A stretch of 64,000 bases of DNA from Pseudomonas fluorescens (GCF_902497855.1 NZ_CABVHU010000002.1:1-64000); one strand, 5' to 3'; shown: positions 46,877 through 57,914, numbered from the stretch's first letter. The notes: generated by a model from the sequence alone, not told the origin. Made by a program: numbers and translations.

Positions 46877-49800
46877 CTACAAGGCGGCCGCTGTTCCATC
46901 TTTGATGTCAACAATGATGGAGGCTGGCTCGGAAAGGTTTCCTGAGAGATCCAGCGCGAGAACTTCAAAAGTGTGGGTCCCAGGCATCAATCCGATAGCG
47001 CTGTAATTCGTAAGCGGCGTTCTATCGAAGTATTCATGATTGTTGTAAATCACGTAGTTACAAATGCCAATATCGTCCGTGGATGCCTCCCAGATCAGCA
47101 TGACCGAGTCTTTGGTTGAAGTTGATACGACCAAGTTACTTGGGGCGCTCGGTGGTATGACGTCCCTGAGCTCATGGGAAAGGATTGTGGGCTCCGATAA
47201 CTGCCCCCATATGTCAAAGGTCGATACGCTGATGGTGTATTCGACGCTTGGAAACAGATTGGGTATCGACACTTTCTGAAGTAAAAGTACATCCCTCCAT
47301 TGTTCTTCGTTGAGCGAAATTCGTACGCCTGCTGCTCCATCAAGAGGGCTCCACTCTAATGTCAGCGAAGTAGCTGTCTCGGCAGTGACACTGACACTGG
47401 GGGCTGATGGAGGAGGGGAAGGAGCCTCGCCTGTCGTTTTGAATACTGTGCGTTTACTGGGAGCAGAGACGTTTCCGTCCTTGTCTTGGGAGCGGACGAC
47501 AACGTGATGATAGGCGCCACTGACAAGGTCGTTGAATGTATGACGCGTGTCTTGTGTGGTGAACGCAAACAATCCATTGAGCACTATTTGATACGCTGTT
47601 ACGCCGACATTATCGCTAGCGGGCTCCCAGCTCAGCGTTACCCCTTTATCCGTGATGGCACTGGCGACAGGCGCGCCAGGTTGAGTGGGCGGGACGTCAT
47701 CAACCAGGGTTTTCTCCAGAACGCTTTCTTCGGAGTTGTTGCCGTCAAGCTGAGCGCGAACCTTGAACGTGAAGCGGTGTGGCGCAGGGCCTGGTGATAG
47801 TTCGGACAATTTGAAATTGTAGCCGTAGCGTCCTGCTCCAGCGGTGAACACCTGGCCATTGATCGAGACCTCATGAGAGGCAAGCTTGCCGAAAACCGGG
47901 TTCCAGGCCAGTCTGCAGCGGCCATTAACTTGGCTAAACCTGAGATTTGCTGGCGGGCTGAGCAAGGTCTTGAATGCAACAGTCGCAGGGTCGGATTCGC
48001 CTGCATCATTGAAGGCACGAATTTCTGCAAGATAATCCGTGTGGTCTCTCAGGTGCGTAATGGTGAATTCTGTTTGATCGGTTTGCGCAACAAGAGTGCC
48101 ATTAAGTGAAATCCCGTATCGAACCTGAACTCCCTCTGACGCAGGCCAGAGTAGTGTGGCGGATGTATCGGTTAATTGGCTTGCTTCTGGTGCGCCTGGT
48201 TTTTCGGGTGGGGTTGGCTCAATTGTGATCGATTCCAAAGCAGAAGGGATATCGACATCGTTAAGTGCCCATACCTCGACTATAATTGTTTGGTTGGGTG
48301 GCATTTTTTCAAATGTATAAGTATTAACTGAGCTTGGAACTGATATCGGAAAGTTTTCATTTAGCGAAATTGCATAGCTCTTCACCTCGGCGCTCGGAGA
48401 CGGTGTCCAAGAGATAGAGGCGGTAGTTAGGGAGCTGGATGTAATTTTTAAGTTGCTAATGGGTTCTGGTCGCGCTAAATCAAATTGGGTTGTGAAAGTG
48501 GTAAGAACGCTTTCAAAGTTCGCCCCGCCATACTTTAATTGGATCTTCATCTCTAAATAGCCAATTTGCCGAGAAGTGAAAGGGAAGCTTATTACCTGTC
48601 TAGGTAAAATTTCATAGGTGCCAGTATAACCTGGGTTATCGACGTGGCACACCAGCAAAGCGGTTGTGGGTACCTCCGTCTCCCAAAGAATGTTGCCGTA
48701 ATAGTTTCCTGAAGTCTCGTCATAACGGGAGATTGTAATTTGAGAGTTGATCAGGCTCGGGCGTGTAGGTATTGTTATTGTTGCAAATTCAGAGTACAGA
48801 TCGTTTATGTCTTTGGCGCGAATTTTTACTGTGTATTCCTCTGTTGATATCAGTTTGTCGATGTTGACCGAAGGGGCAATATTCGAGTGTTCTACAAATG
48901 TAAAATATTTCTCGTCAAGGTACACTTCGTAACCGACTACCCCAGCTCTATCGATTGAAGGTTCCCATTGTATATGTGCGTATGTTGGATGCAGATTGGT
49001 GAAAAAAATCTTGTCAGGGATGGTCGGAGGTGTAGTGTCCTGAATAAGATCAAAGGTGTTGGACCATGCCGAGTAATTACCGACAGTGTCAACACCTCGG
49101 ACTGCAAAGGCGTAATTTTTCAAAGGGAAATTTTGGTACTCTTGGGGGGGGGTATTTGTTGAAGTGAAAAATATTCCATTTTTTCGAATCTCATAGGACT
49201 GCACACCTAAATTGTCAGTGGAAGGGGTCCATGAAAACACTAACGTATTTTGGCCTCTACCATCGACAATAGTTTCATTCTTGGGGGTTACTACAAAATT
49301 AGTTGGCGTCGTAGGGCTGGATTTATCTGCGGCTCTCAATCGGTTCAGCGCGATGCAGGGGTCAACTACACTGGTTCTGGCGTTGCTCCCGTTAATAAAG
49401 TCAATCATCAGAATATTTACATTTTGCCGTCCCGGCGCGAATGCCTCTGTTCGTATCGGGTGGTCAGCTCGCAAATCTTTCGGAGGGCTGCCGGCAGCGG
49501 CAGATAATACCCAGTATCCGCTAGGTGGTGATCTCATTGATTCAGCCACCAGTGAAGTCACATTTGTTTCTGTGGCGTCTGAAGTCCATTTATGTGAAAG
49601 GGGCGACCATATCTGGTCCTTGCGCACGACCCCGCCAGGCCAGTTATCAGGAGATCCATGACTTAAACACAAAATTATATTGCAGCCTGGATGTGTTTGG
49701 CGTATTTCACCAATGCTTAAATCGCTGGCTGAGGGGGGGATCAGGCGATTTTTAATAGAGTTGAAATAAGGTAGGCACCGTTGAAGACTGGTATGTGAAT

Positions 49801-50269
49801 AATGTCGTCCTTTATCGTAATGATGAAAATCAATAATTACTATTTCACCAGGGTTTTCGGTAGAGAAATTGTAAACAGCCGAGACCAAACCTGACAATCG
49901 TCGGCCTACGCTGACGATACCGTGCTTGAACTCAAAAATTTCCTTGAATTGATACGTTGGCTTCTTGCCTCCTATATCCTTCTTATAACTACTATCAACA
50001 AGACGCAAATCCAGGTAGCGCGCCCCTGCAGCTAATTGCGAGGAGAAATCGTTATATTGGCAAACCGCCCAGTTTTGACCGATATGATAGTTTCCATCCT
50101 CATCGACGCCCGAATTGTGCGCGCCAGGAATAGCCAGTTGATACAGTTTCAAGTGCGCGATGTCCGCCGCCATATCGGTCATCCATCGGCGGTAATTGTT
50201 AGTGGGGGTGTTGTTCTCAGGTGCGACATGTTCTGGGATGGCAGAGGTGCCGAGTGAATCATTGTTCAT
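46877..50269 (-). CDS. PI-PLC X-domain protein with about eight or nine fibronectin-III-like domains
   Basis: 1130 residues, no N-terminal signal peptide. Residues about 40-330 form a phosphatidylinositol-specific phospholipase C X-domain: first catalytic His in AIPGAHNSG (H51), GARYLDLRLV, second His in FEFKHG (H116), and IVIIDFHHYD. The rest is a chain of 85-95-residue beta modules. Most look like fibronectin type III (W near the B strand, Y/F-x-V-x-A near the F strand, Pro-rich joints such as DTTPP, PTQPGAP, PPSAP); the third is divergent. GGAGC precedes the ATG at 50269. The N-terminal half is clearly richer in A+T than neighbouring genes. It may be exported by a non-Sec route or act inside the cell; function not known. 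Confidence 0.85.
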   Translation of the reverse strand: MNNDSLGTSAIPEHVAPENNTPTNNYRRWMTDMAADIAHLKLYQLAIPGAHNSGVDEDGNYHIGQNWAVCQYNDFSSQLAAGARYLDLRLVDSSYKKDIGGKKPTYQFKEIFEFKHGIVSVGRRLSGLVSAVYNFSTENPGEIVIIDFHHYDKGRHYSHTSLQRCLPYFNSIKNRLIPPSASDLSIGEIRQTHPGCNIILCLSHGSPDNWPGGVVRKDQIWSPLSHKWTSDATETNVTSLVAESMRSPPSGYWVLSAAAGSPPKDLRADHPIRTEAFAPGRQNVNILMIDFINGSNARTSVVDPCIALNRLRAADKSSPTTPTNFVVTPKNETIVDGRGQNTLVFSWTPSTDNLGVQSYEIRKNGIFFTSTNTPPQEYQNFPLKNYAFAVRGVDTVGNYSAWSNTFDLIQDTTPPTIPDKIFFTNLHPTYAHIQWEPSIDRAGVVGYEVYLDEKYFTFVEHSNIAPSVNIDKLISTEEYTVKIRAKDINDLYSEFATITIPTRPSLINSQITISRYDETSGNYYGNILWETEVPTTALLVCHVDNPGYTGTYEILPRQVISFPFTSRQIGYLEMKIQLKYGGANFESVLTTFTTQFDLARPEPISNLKITSSSLTTASISWTPSPSAEVKSYAISLNENFPISVPSSVNTYTFEKMPPNQTIIVEVWALNDVDIPSALESITIEPTPPEKPGAPEASQLTDTSATLLWPASEGVQVRYGISLNGTLVAQTDQTEFTITHLRDHTDYLAEIRAFNDAGESDPATVAFKTLLSPPANLRFSQVNGRCRLAWNPVFGKLASHEVSINGQVFTAGAGRYGYNFKLSELSPGPAPHRFTFKVRAQLDGNNSEESVLEKTLVDDVPPTQPGAPVASAITDKGVTLSWEPASDNVGVTAYQIVLNGLFAFTTQDTRHTFNDLVSGAYHHVVVRSQDKDGNVSAPSKRTVFKTTGEAPSPPPSAPSVSVTAETATSLTLEWSPLDGAAGVRISLNEEQWRDVLLLQKVSIPNLFPSVEYTISVSTFDIWGQLSEPTILSHELRDVIPPSAPSNLVVSTSTKDSVMLIWEASTDDIGICNYVIYNNHEYFDRTPLTNYSAIGLMPGTHTFEVLALDLSGNLSEPASIIVDIKDGTAAAL

Positions 50270-50332
50270 GATGATGCTCCTTAAAAAATAGAAACAAACA
50301 TCATCGTGTGCCATCTTGAGAAGATGCGTAAC

Positions 50333-50373
50333 CTAGCAGAACTGTTAGTTGCGCGGAGTGGTCGTTCTGCTAG
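50333..50373. promoter_or_regulatory. Inverted repeat upstream of the PLC/FN3 gene
   Basis: Perfect 10-bp arms CTAGCAGAAC (50333-50342) and GTTCTGCTAG (50364-50373), 21 bp apart. A second small palindrome CATCTT-gag-AAGATG lies at 50312-50326. They stand between the end of the chemoreceptor gene and the PLC start. They could be a regulator site or a terminator without a U-tail. Confidence 0.4.
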
Positions 50374-50501
50374 TCTTTGAAGGTTTTGATATCAGCCTGG
50401 ATGGACTGATTTATTCAGTTTAAGGCGCCGATTGAGAGTTGCCGGCATATGGTCTGCCGGCAAACGATGCTATTCCACCTTGCTCATTGCGAAGCAGTCC
50501 A

Positions 50502-52418
50502 TCAAACCCTGAACCGCCCCACCAACATCTGCAAATGCGTCCCCAACCGCGCCAGTTCAACGCTGGAAGCCGCGGTTTCCTCACTCGCAGCCGAAGTCTG
50601 CTCAGACACATCGCGCACATTCAGCACGCTACGATTGATCTCTTCAGCCACCGCGCTTTGCTGCTCGGCGGCAGCGGCGATCTGTTGGTTCATCGACTGG
50701 ATCGCCGACACGGTGCGGGTGATGTTGCTCAGCGAACCACCGGCGCGGCGGGTCAGTTCGACGCTGCTGTCGGTCAGGCTGCGGCTGTTGTCCATGATAG
50801 CTGCCACTTGCTGGGTGCCGGTTTGCAGACCGATGATCAACTCTTCGATTTCTTCAGTGGACTTCTGGGTGCGCAGCGCCAGGCTGCGGACTTCGTCGGC
50901 GACCACCGCGAAACCGCGTCCGGCCTCACCGGCGCGGGCGGCTTCGATGGCAGCGTTGAGCGCCAGCAGGTTGGTTTGCTGGGCCACGGATTTGATCACG
51001 TCGAGCACGCTGCCGATCTTGTCGCTTTCGCGCTTGAGATGACCCATGGCCTCGGTTGAGTGGCCCACTTCGAGGGCCAGGCGTTCGATCTGGGCGATGG
51101 CTTCGCCAACCACTTTGTCACCTTCGCGGGCTTGCTGGTCGGCGGCGACAGCGGCTTCCGATGCCTCTTCAGCGTTGCGGGCGACTTCCTGGACCGTGGC
51201 GGTCATTTCGTTCATGGCAGTCGCAACCTGGTCGGTCTCGACCTTCTGGCTATTGACCCCGGCACTGGTCTGCTCAGTGACGGCCGACAACTCTTCGGCG
51301 GCGCTGGCGATTTGCGTGACGCCGTCGCTGATGCCGCCGATCAGTTCGCGCAGGCCTTGGGTCATGCTCTGGATGGCGCGCTGCAGCTGGCCGAGTTCGT
51401 CCTGGCGCCGGGAAACGAGGTTGTGCGTCAGGTCACCCGCGGCGATGCGCTCGGCGACTTTGAGTGTCTGGTTCAGGGGCGTCACGATCTGACGGGTGAT
51501 GGCCCAGGCCGCGAGCAAGCCAAACGCCAGGGCCAGCAGGGAGGCCAGCAGCAGCATGTTTTTGGCGTGCGCGGCATCGGTGTCGCGCACGACGGTCTGC
51601 GACGCCGTCAGTTTTTTGCTCAGGTCGATAAGGATGTTGCCTTGTGCAGCCATTTGTTTCAGGGCGGTGGCGTTCGCCACCTGCGAGTCACGGAACTGGC
51701 TGACGGCGGCGCGATAACCTTTCAGCGATTCGCTGGCCTGTTGCAGATTGGCGAGGTGCTGTTCCGGCACCTTGGATGGCAGGCTCTCCAGGCCTTCCAG
51801 GGCCTTTTCAATAGCATCCAATGCCGGTTGTTCAGCATCGGCCTTGCCGCTGTAGGTGTAGCCGCGAACCTGATAACGCGCTTGCTGGAGCAGCTTGCTC
51901 AGCTCGATCACGGCGCTGTAATCGGCGACGCTTTCGCCTTGCAGCAGGGATTTTTCCACGGCGGCGACCTGGGCCACAGCGTTGTCGGCGGTCGCTCCCA
52001 GCTTGCTGCGGGCGTCTTCGCGAGTGGCGGTGGCCTGGGTCATGTCGGCAAAGGCACGCTTGTACTCAGCGACGGCAGCCAGCTGCTGGTCGACCATGGC
52101 GGCGTCGGCGGGTTGTTCGATCATCCTACGGGCGGTCTTCAAGCCGGTATCGAGCTGGCCAAGCAGGTCATTGACCGCGGCCGGACCCTGTTCGCCGCGA
52201 CGCATGTCGTAGTCCAGGCGGGCAATGCGCAGGTCTTTGGTCAGCTCATTGAGACTGGAGATGAACCCGAGTTTGTCGCCACGGTTTGTCACCTCGTTCA
52301 GGCCGGTCCAGCCGGTGAAGGTGATGAGCAAGGTCAGCAGGAGCACCAGACCGAAGCCGACACCCAGTTTGCGATTGACGCTGACGTTCCCCAGTTTCTC
52401 GGCTAGCCATTGGTACAT
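50502..52418 (-). CDS. Methyl-accepting chemotaxis protein with HBM sensor domain (McpK-locus type)
   Basis: 638-residue chemoreceptor. TM1 (about 22-42), a roughly 240-residue all-helical periplasmic sensor of HBM (helical bimodular) size and pattern, TM2 ([19 protein letters not shown]), HAMP, and a signalling domain with tip [20 protein letters not shown]. Known HBM receptors sense organic acids or aromatic compounds. The position between rsmE and the ABC transporter matches P. aeruginosa PA5072 (McpK, alpha-ketoglutarate), so that ligand is a reasonable guess. The ATG at 52418 has GGAG seven bases upstream; the frame extends to 52559 through REP sequence. Confidence 0.92.
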   Translation of the reverse strand: MYQWLAEKLGNVSVNRKLGVGFGLVLLLTLLITFTGWTGLNEVTNRGDKLGFISSLNELTKDLRIARLDYDMRRGEQGPAAVNDLLGQLDTGLKTARRMIEQPADAAMVDQQLAAVAEYKRAFADMTQATATREDARSKLGATADNAVAQVAAVEKSLLQGESVADYSAVIELSKLLQQARYQVRGYTYSGKADAEQPALDAIEKALEGLESLPSKVPEQHLANLQQASESLKGYRAAVSQFRDSQVANATALKQMAAQGNILIDLSKKLTASQTVVRDTDAAHAKNMLLLASLLALAFGLLAAWAITRQIVTPLNQTLKVAERIAAGDLTHNLVSRRQDELGQLQRAIQSMTQGLRELIGGISDGVTQIASAAEELSAVTEQTSAGVNSQKVETDQVATAMNEMTATVQEVARNAEEASEAAVAADQQAREGDKVVGEAIAQIERLALEVGHSTEAMGHLKRESDKIGSVLDVIKSVAQQTNLLALNAAIEAARAGEAGRGFAVVADEVRSLALRTQKSTEEIEELIIGLQTGTQQVAAIMDNSRSLTDSSVELTRRAGGSLSNITRTVSAIQSMNQQIAAAAEQQSAVAEEINRSVLNVRDVSEQTSAASEETAASSVELARLGTHLQMLVGRFRV

Positions 52419-52480
52419 GCTGCAACTCCATCGGACCACACGTTGTTTGATGGAAGTTGTATCGGCAGGGAGCAGGGAAT

Positions 52481-52596
52481 CTGTAGGAGCAGCCGGTCGA
52501 CGCTCGATTGCTCGCGATGGGCGTACAGGCACCGCGTTCACCCAGGCAGCCTGCGTCATCGTTAACGACCTTCGCTAGCAAGCTAGCTCCTACAGG
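52481..52596. repeat. Degenerate REPIN
   Basis: Left arm CTGTAGGAGCAGCCGG and later GCTCGCGA have drifted; right arm CTTCGCTAGCAAGCTAGCTCC is altered by two compensating C-to-A type changes that keep its hairpin. It lies between rsmE and the chemoreceptor gene. Confidence 0.7.
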
Positions 52597-52610
52597 GGAT
52601 CGCGTTATGG

Positions 52611-53318
52611 CTAGAACAGGCGGGCGAGCAGCGCGGTGACGGCGGTTTCGACCCGCAGGATGCGTTCGCCGAGCTGCACCGGTTGCAGGCCGGACTTGCC
52701 CAGCAAGTCAATTTCGTAAGGGATCCAGCCGCCTTCGGGACCGATGGCCAGGGTCACCGGTTCATCCAGGCCACGAGGGCAGGGCGGGTAGTTGCCAGGG
52801 TGGCCGACGAGGCCGAGAGTGCCGTCGGTGATGGCCGGAAGACGATCTTCGACGAACGGCTTGAAGCGCTTCTCAATGATGACCTGCGGCAACACGCTGT
52901 CTCGCGCCTGCTCGAGGCCGAGGATCAACTGCTCGCGAATGGCTTCGGGCTCCAGGAAGGGTGTTTGCCAGAAGCTCTTCTCGACGCGGTAGCTGTTCAC
53001 CAGCACGATACGCGGCACACCCATGGCCGCCACGGTCTGGAACACCCTGCGCAGCATTTTCGGGCGTGGCAGGGCCAGTATCAGGGTCAATGGCAGCTTG
53101 GCGGGTGGGGGTTGGTCGAGGGTGACGCGCAACTCCGCCTCATCGGCGTCCAGGCGCAGCAATTCGGCCGAGCCCATCTGCCCGTCGATACGTCCGACCC
53201 GCAGGCTGTCGCCCACCACCGAACGATGGACTTCCTGCATGTGAGTCAACCGGCGATCGCGCAGGATCACCCGGTCGGCCGCAATGAAATCGGCCTCTTC
53301 GAGGAGCAGCAGGTTCAC
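52611..53318 (-). CDS. rsmE: 16S rRNA (uracil-1498-N3)-methyltransferase
   Basis: 235-residue SPOUT-class methyltransferase for U1498 of 16S rRNA. N-terminal PUA-like part, then the knotted domain with AIGPEGGW (near 193-200) and [16 protein letters not shown]. Starts with GTG overlapping the tatC stop (GTGA). Last gene of the long minus-strand run. Confidence 0.96.
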   Translation of the reverse strand: MNLLLLEEADFIAADRVILRDRRLTHMQEVHRSVVGDSLRVGRIDGQMGSAELLRLDADEAELRVTLDQPPPAKLPLTLILALPRPKMLRRVFQTVAAMGVPRIVLVNSYRVEKSFWQTPFLEPEAIREQLILGLEQARDSVLPQVIIEKRFKPFVEDRLPAITDGTLGLVGHPGNYPPCPRGLDEPVTLAIGPEGGWIPYEIDLLGKSGLQPVQLGERILRVETAVTALLARLF

Positions 53319-54109
53319 GGTTGGGTCGCTGGCGGCTGGTCGTTGTGATCGTCAACCGGTTGGTCGTCCGGGTGCTCGCCGCGCTTGCTGATCAGGCCGC
53401 TGAACAGGATGCCGATCTCGAACAGCAGCCACATCGGCACGGCCAGCAGGGTCTGCGAGAAGATGTCTGGCGGTGTGAGGATCATGCCGACCACGAAGCA
53501 GCCGATGATCACGTACGGACGGATTTTCTTCAGGTAGGCGACGTTGACCACGCCGATCCACACCAGCAGCACCACGGCCACCGGGATTTCGAACGCCACG
53601 CCAAAGGCGAAGAACAGCGTCATGACGAAGTCGAGGTAGCTGCTGATGTCGGTCATCATTTCCACGCCGGCCGGGGTGGCGGCGGCGAAGAATTTGAAGA
53701 TCAGCGGGAACACCAGGTAGTAGGCGAACGCCATGCCGGTGTAGAACAGCATGATGCTGGACACCAGCAATGGCACGGCGATGCGCTTCTCATGCTTGTA
53801 CAGCCCCGGCGCGATGAAGCCCCAGATCTGATGCAGGATCACCGGGATTGCCAGGAACAGCGACACCATCATGGTCAGCTTCAGCGGCGTCAGGAACGGC
53901 GAGGACACATCGGTGGCGATCATCGTCGCGCCGACCGGCAGGTACTGGCGCAGCGGCGTGGAGACGAAGGTGTAGATCTGCTGGGTGAAGGCGAACAACC
54001 CGGCGAAGATGATGAAAATCGCCGCTACACAGCGCAGCAGGCGGGTACGCAACTCGGTGAGGTGCGAAACCAGCGGCATGTGCTGGTCGTTTTCGGGAAG
54101 ATCGCTCAT
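53315..54109 (-). CDS. tatC: Sec-independent translocase subunit TatC
   Basis: 264-residue inner-membrane receptor of the twin-arginine export system, with six helices. Conserved [11 protein letters not shown] at the cytoplasmic N-terminus and [16 protein letters not shown], plus [22 protein letters not shown]. Overlaps tatB by four bases and rsmE by four. Confidence 0.97.
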   Translation of the reverse strand: MSDLPENDQHMPLVSHLTELRTRLLRCVAAIFIIFAGLFAFTQQIYTFVSTPLRQYLPVGATMIATDVSSPFLTPLKLTMMVSLFLAIPVILHQIWGFIAPGLYKHEKRIAVPLLVSSIMLFYTGMAFAYYLVFPLIFKFFAAATPAGVEMMTDISSYLDFVMTLFFAFGVAFEIPVAVVLLVWIGVVNVAYLKKIRPYVIIGCFVVGMILTPPDIFSQTLLAVPMWLLFEIGILFSGLISKRGEHPDDQPVDDHNDQPPATQP

Positions 54110-54567
54110 GAGACTCGCGGCGGCAAAGTGGTGTCGTGAGGAGCCGGCGTTATCGGCGCGGCGGCAGGAGCAACAGGTTCTATGGAGGCGACAACCGGCG
54201 CCGGTTCAACAGCTTTCACCGTTTCCGTCGGTGCCGGGGCAGGTGTAGCGTCTGCAGTCGGAGCATGAATCGTCTGCTCCGCCACAGGTTCAACCGGCTG
54301 AACCGGTGCGGCCTCCTGCTGAGTCGGCGTGAAAATCTTCCGCGCCTCCTGCTCCAGCGACAGAATGTGCTCGTTGTGCAGCTGCCGACGAATCTCGTCG
54401 GCACCGATTTCACGTTCAACTTCCTGTTTGATCGCGTTGAAGCTGCGCTTCAGACGGCCGACCCACAGGCCGGCGGTGCGCGCAGCGCCCGGCAGACGCT
54501 CTGGGCCCAGCACCAGCAGGGCCACGAGGCCGACGAGCAGCAGTTCAGAGAAGCTGATACCAAACAT
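54106..54567 (-). CDS. tatB: Sec-independent translocase subunit TatB
   Basis: 153 residues: single N-terminal helix with [21 protein letters not shown], amphipathic helix after the conserved glutamate/GP hinge, and a long Pro/Ala/Thr-rich tail. It forms the substrate receptor with TatC. It begins ten bases after tatA. Confidence 0.97.
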   Translation of the reverse strand: MFGISFSELLLVGLVALLVLGPERLPGAARTAGLWVGRLKRSFNAIKQEVEREIGADEIRRQLHNEHILSLEQEARKIFTPTQQEAAPVQPVEPVAEQTIHAPTADATPAPAPTETVKAVEPAPVVASIEPVAPAAAPITPAPHDTTLPPRVS

Positions 54568-54577
54568 TAGTCAGTGC

Positions 54578-54856
54578 TCACACGTCTTTGCGAATCGGCT
54601 CTTCGACTTTTTGCGCCTGCACGTCGATGGTGTGCGGCGGGTTCACGGACTGTGCGGTCTGTGGTTGAGCAGGTGGAACCGGTTGTTGCGGGGTCACCGT
54701 CGGATCAGCCGGCTTGTCTTCATCGTTCATGGCCTTGCGAAAGCCCTTGATCGACTCGCCCACGTCGGTGCCGAGGTTTTTCAGCTTCTTGGTACCGAAC
54801 ACCAGCACCACGACAACCAGGATGACGACCCAGTGCTTCCAGTCAAAAATACCCAT
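54578..54856 (-). CDS. tatA: Sec-independent translocase subunit TatA
   Basis: 92 residues: N-terminal helix [26 protein letters not shown] hinge and amphipathic helix [19 protein letters not shown], then a short Pro/Gln-rich tail. TatA oligomers form the transport pore. The ATG at 54856 has GAGGAG upstream; the frame runs to 54946 but that stretch overlaps the hisE end. Confidence 0.97.
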   Translation of the reverse strand: MGIFDWKHWVVILVVVVLVFGTKKLKNLGTDVGESIKGFRKAMNDEDKPADPTVTPQQPVPPAQPQTAQSVNPPHTIDVQAQKVEEPIRKDV

Positions 54857-54881
54857 GATGCTGCTCCTCTCTAATAGTTGT

Positions 54882-55214
54882 TCAGGCGGACGGGCGCGAG
54901 GCTTTCTCGGCGTGTCCGGACAGACCGAAGCGACGGTCCAGTTCATCGAGCACAGCCTGTGGATGTTGCCCCAGTTGGGCGAGCATGACCATGCTGTGGA
55001 ACCACAAATCGGCGGTTTCGTAGATCACATCGCTGCAGTCACCGCTGATGGCGGCGTCCTTGGCGGCAATGATGGTTTCGACCGACTCTTCGCCGACTTT
55101 TTCCAGAATCTTGTTCAAGCCCTTGTGGTACAGGCTGGCGACATACGAGCTGTCGGCGGCGGCGCCTTTGCGCTCTTCCAGTACCTGGGCCAGGCGGGTC
55201 AACGTATCACTCAT
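54882..55214 (-). CDS. hisE: Phosphoribosyl-ATP pyrophosphatase
   Basis: 110-residue MazG-like enzyme of histidine biosynthesis (PR-ATP to PR-AMP). Conserved [21 protein letters not shown] and [17 protein letters not shown]. It starts eight bases before the end of hisI, so translation is coupled. In enterobacteria HisI and HisE are fused; here they are separate. Confidence 0.96.
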   Translation of the reverse strand: MSDTLTRLAQVLEERKGAAADSSYVASLYHKGLNKILEKVGEESVETIIAAKDAAISGDCSDVIYETADLWFHSMVMLAQLGQHPQAVLDELDRRFGLSGHAEKASRPSA

Positions 55215-55608
55215 GGGTGTGTCCTGCGCTGTAGATGGCGTGCGGGTCTTTCAGGACCGGGTCGACGGTTGTCCAGTCGCCGTTCTCGAAGACACGGTAG
55301 AAGCAGCTCTGGCGGCCGGTATGGCAAGCGATATCGCCGATCTGCTCGACCATCAGGATGATCACGTCGGCGTCACAGTCCAGGCGCATCTCATGCAGTG
55401 TTTGCACGTGCCCGGATTCTTCGCCCTTGCGCCACAATTTGCCACGGGAGCGCGACCAGTAAATGGCGCGGTTCTCGGCAGCGGTCAGTTCCAGCGCTTC
55501 CCGGTTCATCCAGGCCATCATCAGGACGCGTCCGGTCTTGTGATCCTGGGCAATCGCCGGCACCAGGCCATCAGCGTCCCACTTGATCTCGTCCAGCCAG
55601 TTTTTCAT
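55207..55608 (-). CDS. hisI: Phosphoribosyl-AMP cyclohydrolase
   Basis: 133-residue Zn/Mg enzyme that opens the adenine ring of PR-AMP. Conserved [40 protein letters not shown] and [11 protein letters not shown], with metal-binding cysteines. Start at 55608 (MKNWLDEI) has GGAG six bases upstream; the frame reaches 55635. Confidence 0.96.
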   Translation of the reverse strand: MKNWLDEIKWDADGLVPAIAQDHKTGRVLMMAWMNREALELTAAENRAIYWSRSRGKLWRKGEESGHVQTLHEMRLDCDADVIILMVEQIGDIACHTGRQSCFYRVFENGDWTTVDPVLKDPHAIYSAGHTHE

Positions 55609-55689
55609 CATCGACTCCGACAGCGGGCCCGACACTTCATTAGTCGGGCACAGGCGTTGAAACAGTGTGCCAGCGTGCGGGGGCGCTGG

Positions 55690-57294
55690 CTATCGGCGAA
55701 CGACCAGATACAAACCGACGGCCACCATGATGCCGGCCGGCCAATGGCCCATTTCGTTCAATGGCCCGCCCGCGGCGAGTATCGTGCCGCCGGCCAGGTG
55801 CGCGCAACCGAGCAGGCGCAGGAGCCAGTCGTCCTTGCGTCGATGCCATGGTGGTGGGGGATCGTTGGCGTGGGGCTGGGACATGCGCTCAAGCAGGTCG
55901 CGGGCCATGTTCGCCAGGTGCGGCAGTTGTTCGAACTGGCTCTGCACGTTGCCGAGCAAGACTTTGGGGCTGACCCGCTCGCGCATCCAGCGTTCGAGGA
56001 ACGGCTGGGCGGTGTTCCACAGATCCAGGTCCGGGTACAGCTGGCGGCCCAGGCCTTCGATGTTCAACAGGGTTTTCTGCAGCAGCACGAGCTGCGGCTG
56101 CACTTCCATGTTGAAGCGTCGAGCCGTCTGGAACAGGCGCATCAGCACCTGGCCGAAGGAAATATCTTTTAACGGTTTTTCGAAGATCGGCTCGCACACG
56201 GTGCGGATCGCCGCTTCGAATTCGTTGAGTTTGGTTTCCGCCGGCACCCAGCCCGAATCGATGTGCAATTGCGCCACGCGACGATAATCGCGCTTGAAGA
56301 ACGCGAACAGGTTGCGCGCCAGGTAGTCCTGGTCTTCCGGGGTCAGGCTGCCGACGATGCCGCAGTCGATCGCAATGTATTGCGGGCTCCACGGATTGAC
56401 CGTGCTGACGAAGATGTTGCCCGGGTGCATGTCGGCGTGGAAGAAGCTGTCGCGGAAGACCTGGGTGAAGAAGATCTCCACGCCGCGCTCGGCGAGCATT
56501 TTCATGTCGGTGCGCTGGTCGGCCAGGGTGGCGAGGTCGGTGACCTGGATCCCGTAGATGCGTTCCATCACCAGCACTTTCGGCCGGCACCAGTCCCAAT
56601 AGACTTGCGGCACGTAAAGCAGCTCCGAGCCATCGAAGTTGCGCTTCAGCTGGCTGGCGTTGGCCGCTTCGCGCAACAGGTCGAGTTCATCGTAGATGGT
56701 TTTTTCGTAATCCTGGACCACGTCCACCGGGTGCAGCAGGCGCGCGTCGGCCGAGAGCTTTTCGGCGGCGCGGGCGAGGATGAACAGCCACGCCAGGTCT
56801 TGGGCAATAATCGGTTTCAGGCCTGGACGGATGACCTTGACCACCACTTCTTCGCCGGTTTTCAGTTGCGCGGCATGCACCTGCGCCACCGAGGCCGAGG
56901 CCAGCGGTTCGACGTCGAAGCGGGTAAATACTTCACTGATCTTTTTGCCGAGCTGCTCTTCGATCAGCCTGATCGACACTTGCGAGTCGAACGGCGGCAC
57001 CCGGTCCTGCAGTTTCATCAGCTCATCGGCGATGTCTTCCGGCAGCAGGTCGCGGCGAGTGGAGAGAATCTGCCCGAACTTGATGAAAATCGGTCCCAGG
57101 TCCTGCAACGCCAGGCGCAATCGCGCACCGCGGCTCAGGTCCAGGGTCTTGCGCGGGAACCAGCGCCACGGCAAGGCGTAGCGCAGCGCCAGCAGAAACC
57201 AGGGCAGGGGCAGGGCGAACAGCAGGTCATCGAGGCGGTAGCGAATCACAACGCGCTGGATGCGCAACAAACGGCGGACGGCAAGCAGCTTCAT
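55690..57294 (-). CDS. ubiB: Ubiquinone biosynthesis protein UbiB (ADCK/ABC1 atypical kinase)
   Basis: 534-residue membrane-associated atypical kinase/ATPase needed for ubiquinone synthesis. The family motif [14 protein letters not shown] is at 72-85, the Ala-rich loop region follows with [10 protein letters not shown], then HADMHPGN and DCGIVG of the catalytic core; two hydrophobic segments close the C-terminus. It overlaps ubiJ by four bases. Confidence 0.97.
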   Translation of the reverse strand: MKLLAVRRLLRIQRVVIRYRLDDLLFALPLPWFLLALRYALPWRWFPRKTLDLSRGARLRLALQDLGPIFIKFGQILSTRRDLLPEDIADELMKLQDRVPPFDSQVSIRLIEEQLGKKISEVFTRFDVEPLASASVAQVHAAQLKTGEEVVVKVIRPGLKPIIAQDLAWLFILARAAEKLSADARLLHPVDVVQDYEKTIYDELDLLREAANASQLKRNFDGSELLYVPQVYWDWCRPKVLVMERIYGIQVTDLATLADQRTDMKMLAERGVEIFFTQVFRDSFFHADMHPGNIFVSTVNPWSPQYIAIDCGIVGSLTPEDQDYLARNLFAFFKRDYRRVAQLHIDSGWVPAETKLNEFEAAIRTVCEPIFEKPLKDISFGQVLMRLFQTARRFNMEVQPQLVLLQKTLLNIEGLGRQLYPDLDLWNTAQPFLERWMRERVSPKVLLGNVQSQFEQLPHLANMARDLLERMSQPHANDPPPPWHRRKDDWLLRLLGCAHLAGGTILAAGGPLNEMGHWPAGIMVAVGLYLVVRR

Positions 57295-57914
57295 GCGTTA
57301 TCGCTTGGGTCGAAGGATCGGGAAAGGCGCTCGAAACGCGCCTCGAGACGTTCCAGATCGAGTTTGATCTGGTCCAGTTCACTGAAACGGGCTTCGGCTT
57401 CGCGCTGACCGACGAGGGTGCGCGATTCTTCGGCCAGGTATTCGCCCAGGTTCTGGTTCAGGCTGGCGAACCCTTGCTGGTACCAGCGTGCGCGGCTGCG
57501 CAGGTGACCGCCGACCAGATGCGTGGCGACCGGTCCCAGCCAGCGTGAGAGTTCGTACTCCCAGTCCAGCTCAAGGTCTTGAAGGATCGCCGCCAGTTCC
57601 AGCAGCACACCGCTGTCGCCGTCGAGTTCGACTTCAGGACCATGCAGGACCGAGGACTTGTCCTTGCTCATCGCCAGTTTCAACAGGCTCGAGGCCGGAG
57701 CACGCAAGGTGCAGTCGGCGCCGGTTTCCCAGTGGGCGGCGAGCATCAAGCCTTCATCGCTGGGCAGGATGAACAGCTGCAGCGCCGGGCTGCGACAATC
57801 GACAGCGATCACCTTGCCACTCAAATGCGCCAGCCGCGGCAACGCGGTGCTGTCGAGCCGCAGCACCCGGTTCAGTCCGAGTTCGACGCTGGCGAGCAGG
57901 CCGGCCAGCAACAT
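57291..57914 (-). CDS. ubiJ: Ubiquinone biosynthesis accessory factor UbiJ
   Basis: 207-residue SCP2-domain protein (about residues 15-120) with a C-terminal coiled coil ([20 protein letters not shown]). In the family it organises the aerobic Ubi complex and binds lipids. It lies between ubiE and ubiB with overlaps of one and four bases. Confidence 0.93.
   Translation of the reverse strand: MLLAGLLASVELGLNRVLRLDSTALPRLAHLSGKVIAVDCRSPALQLFILPSDEGLMLAAHWETGADCTLRAPASSLLKLAMSKDKSSVLHGPEVELDGDSGVLLELAAILQDLELDWEYELSRWLGPVATHLVGGHLRSRARWYQQGFASLNQNLGEYLAEESRTLVGQREAEARFSELDQIKLDLERLEARFERLSRSFDPSDNA

Noticed and set aside
46877..50269. The PLC/FN3 gene as part of a prophage or insertion element
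   Set aside because: No integrase, transposase, phage gene, target duplication or tRNA border was found; only the base composition is unusual.
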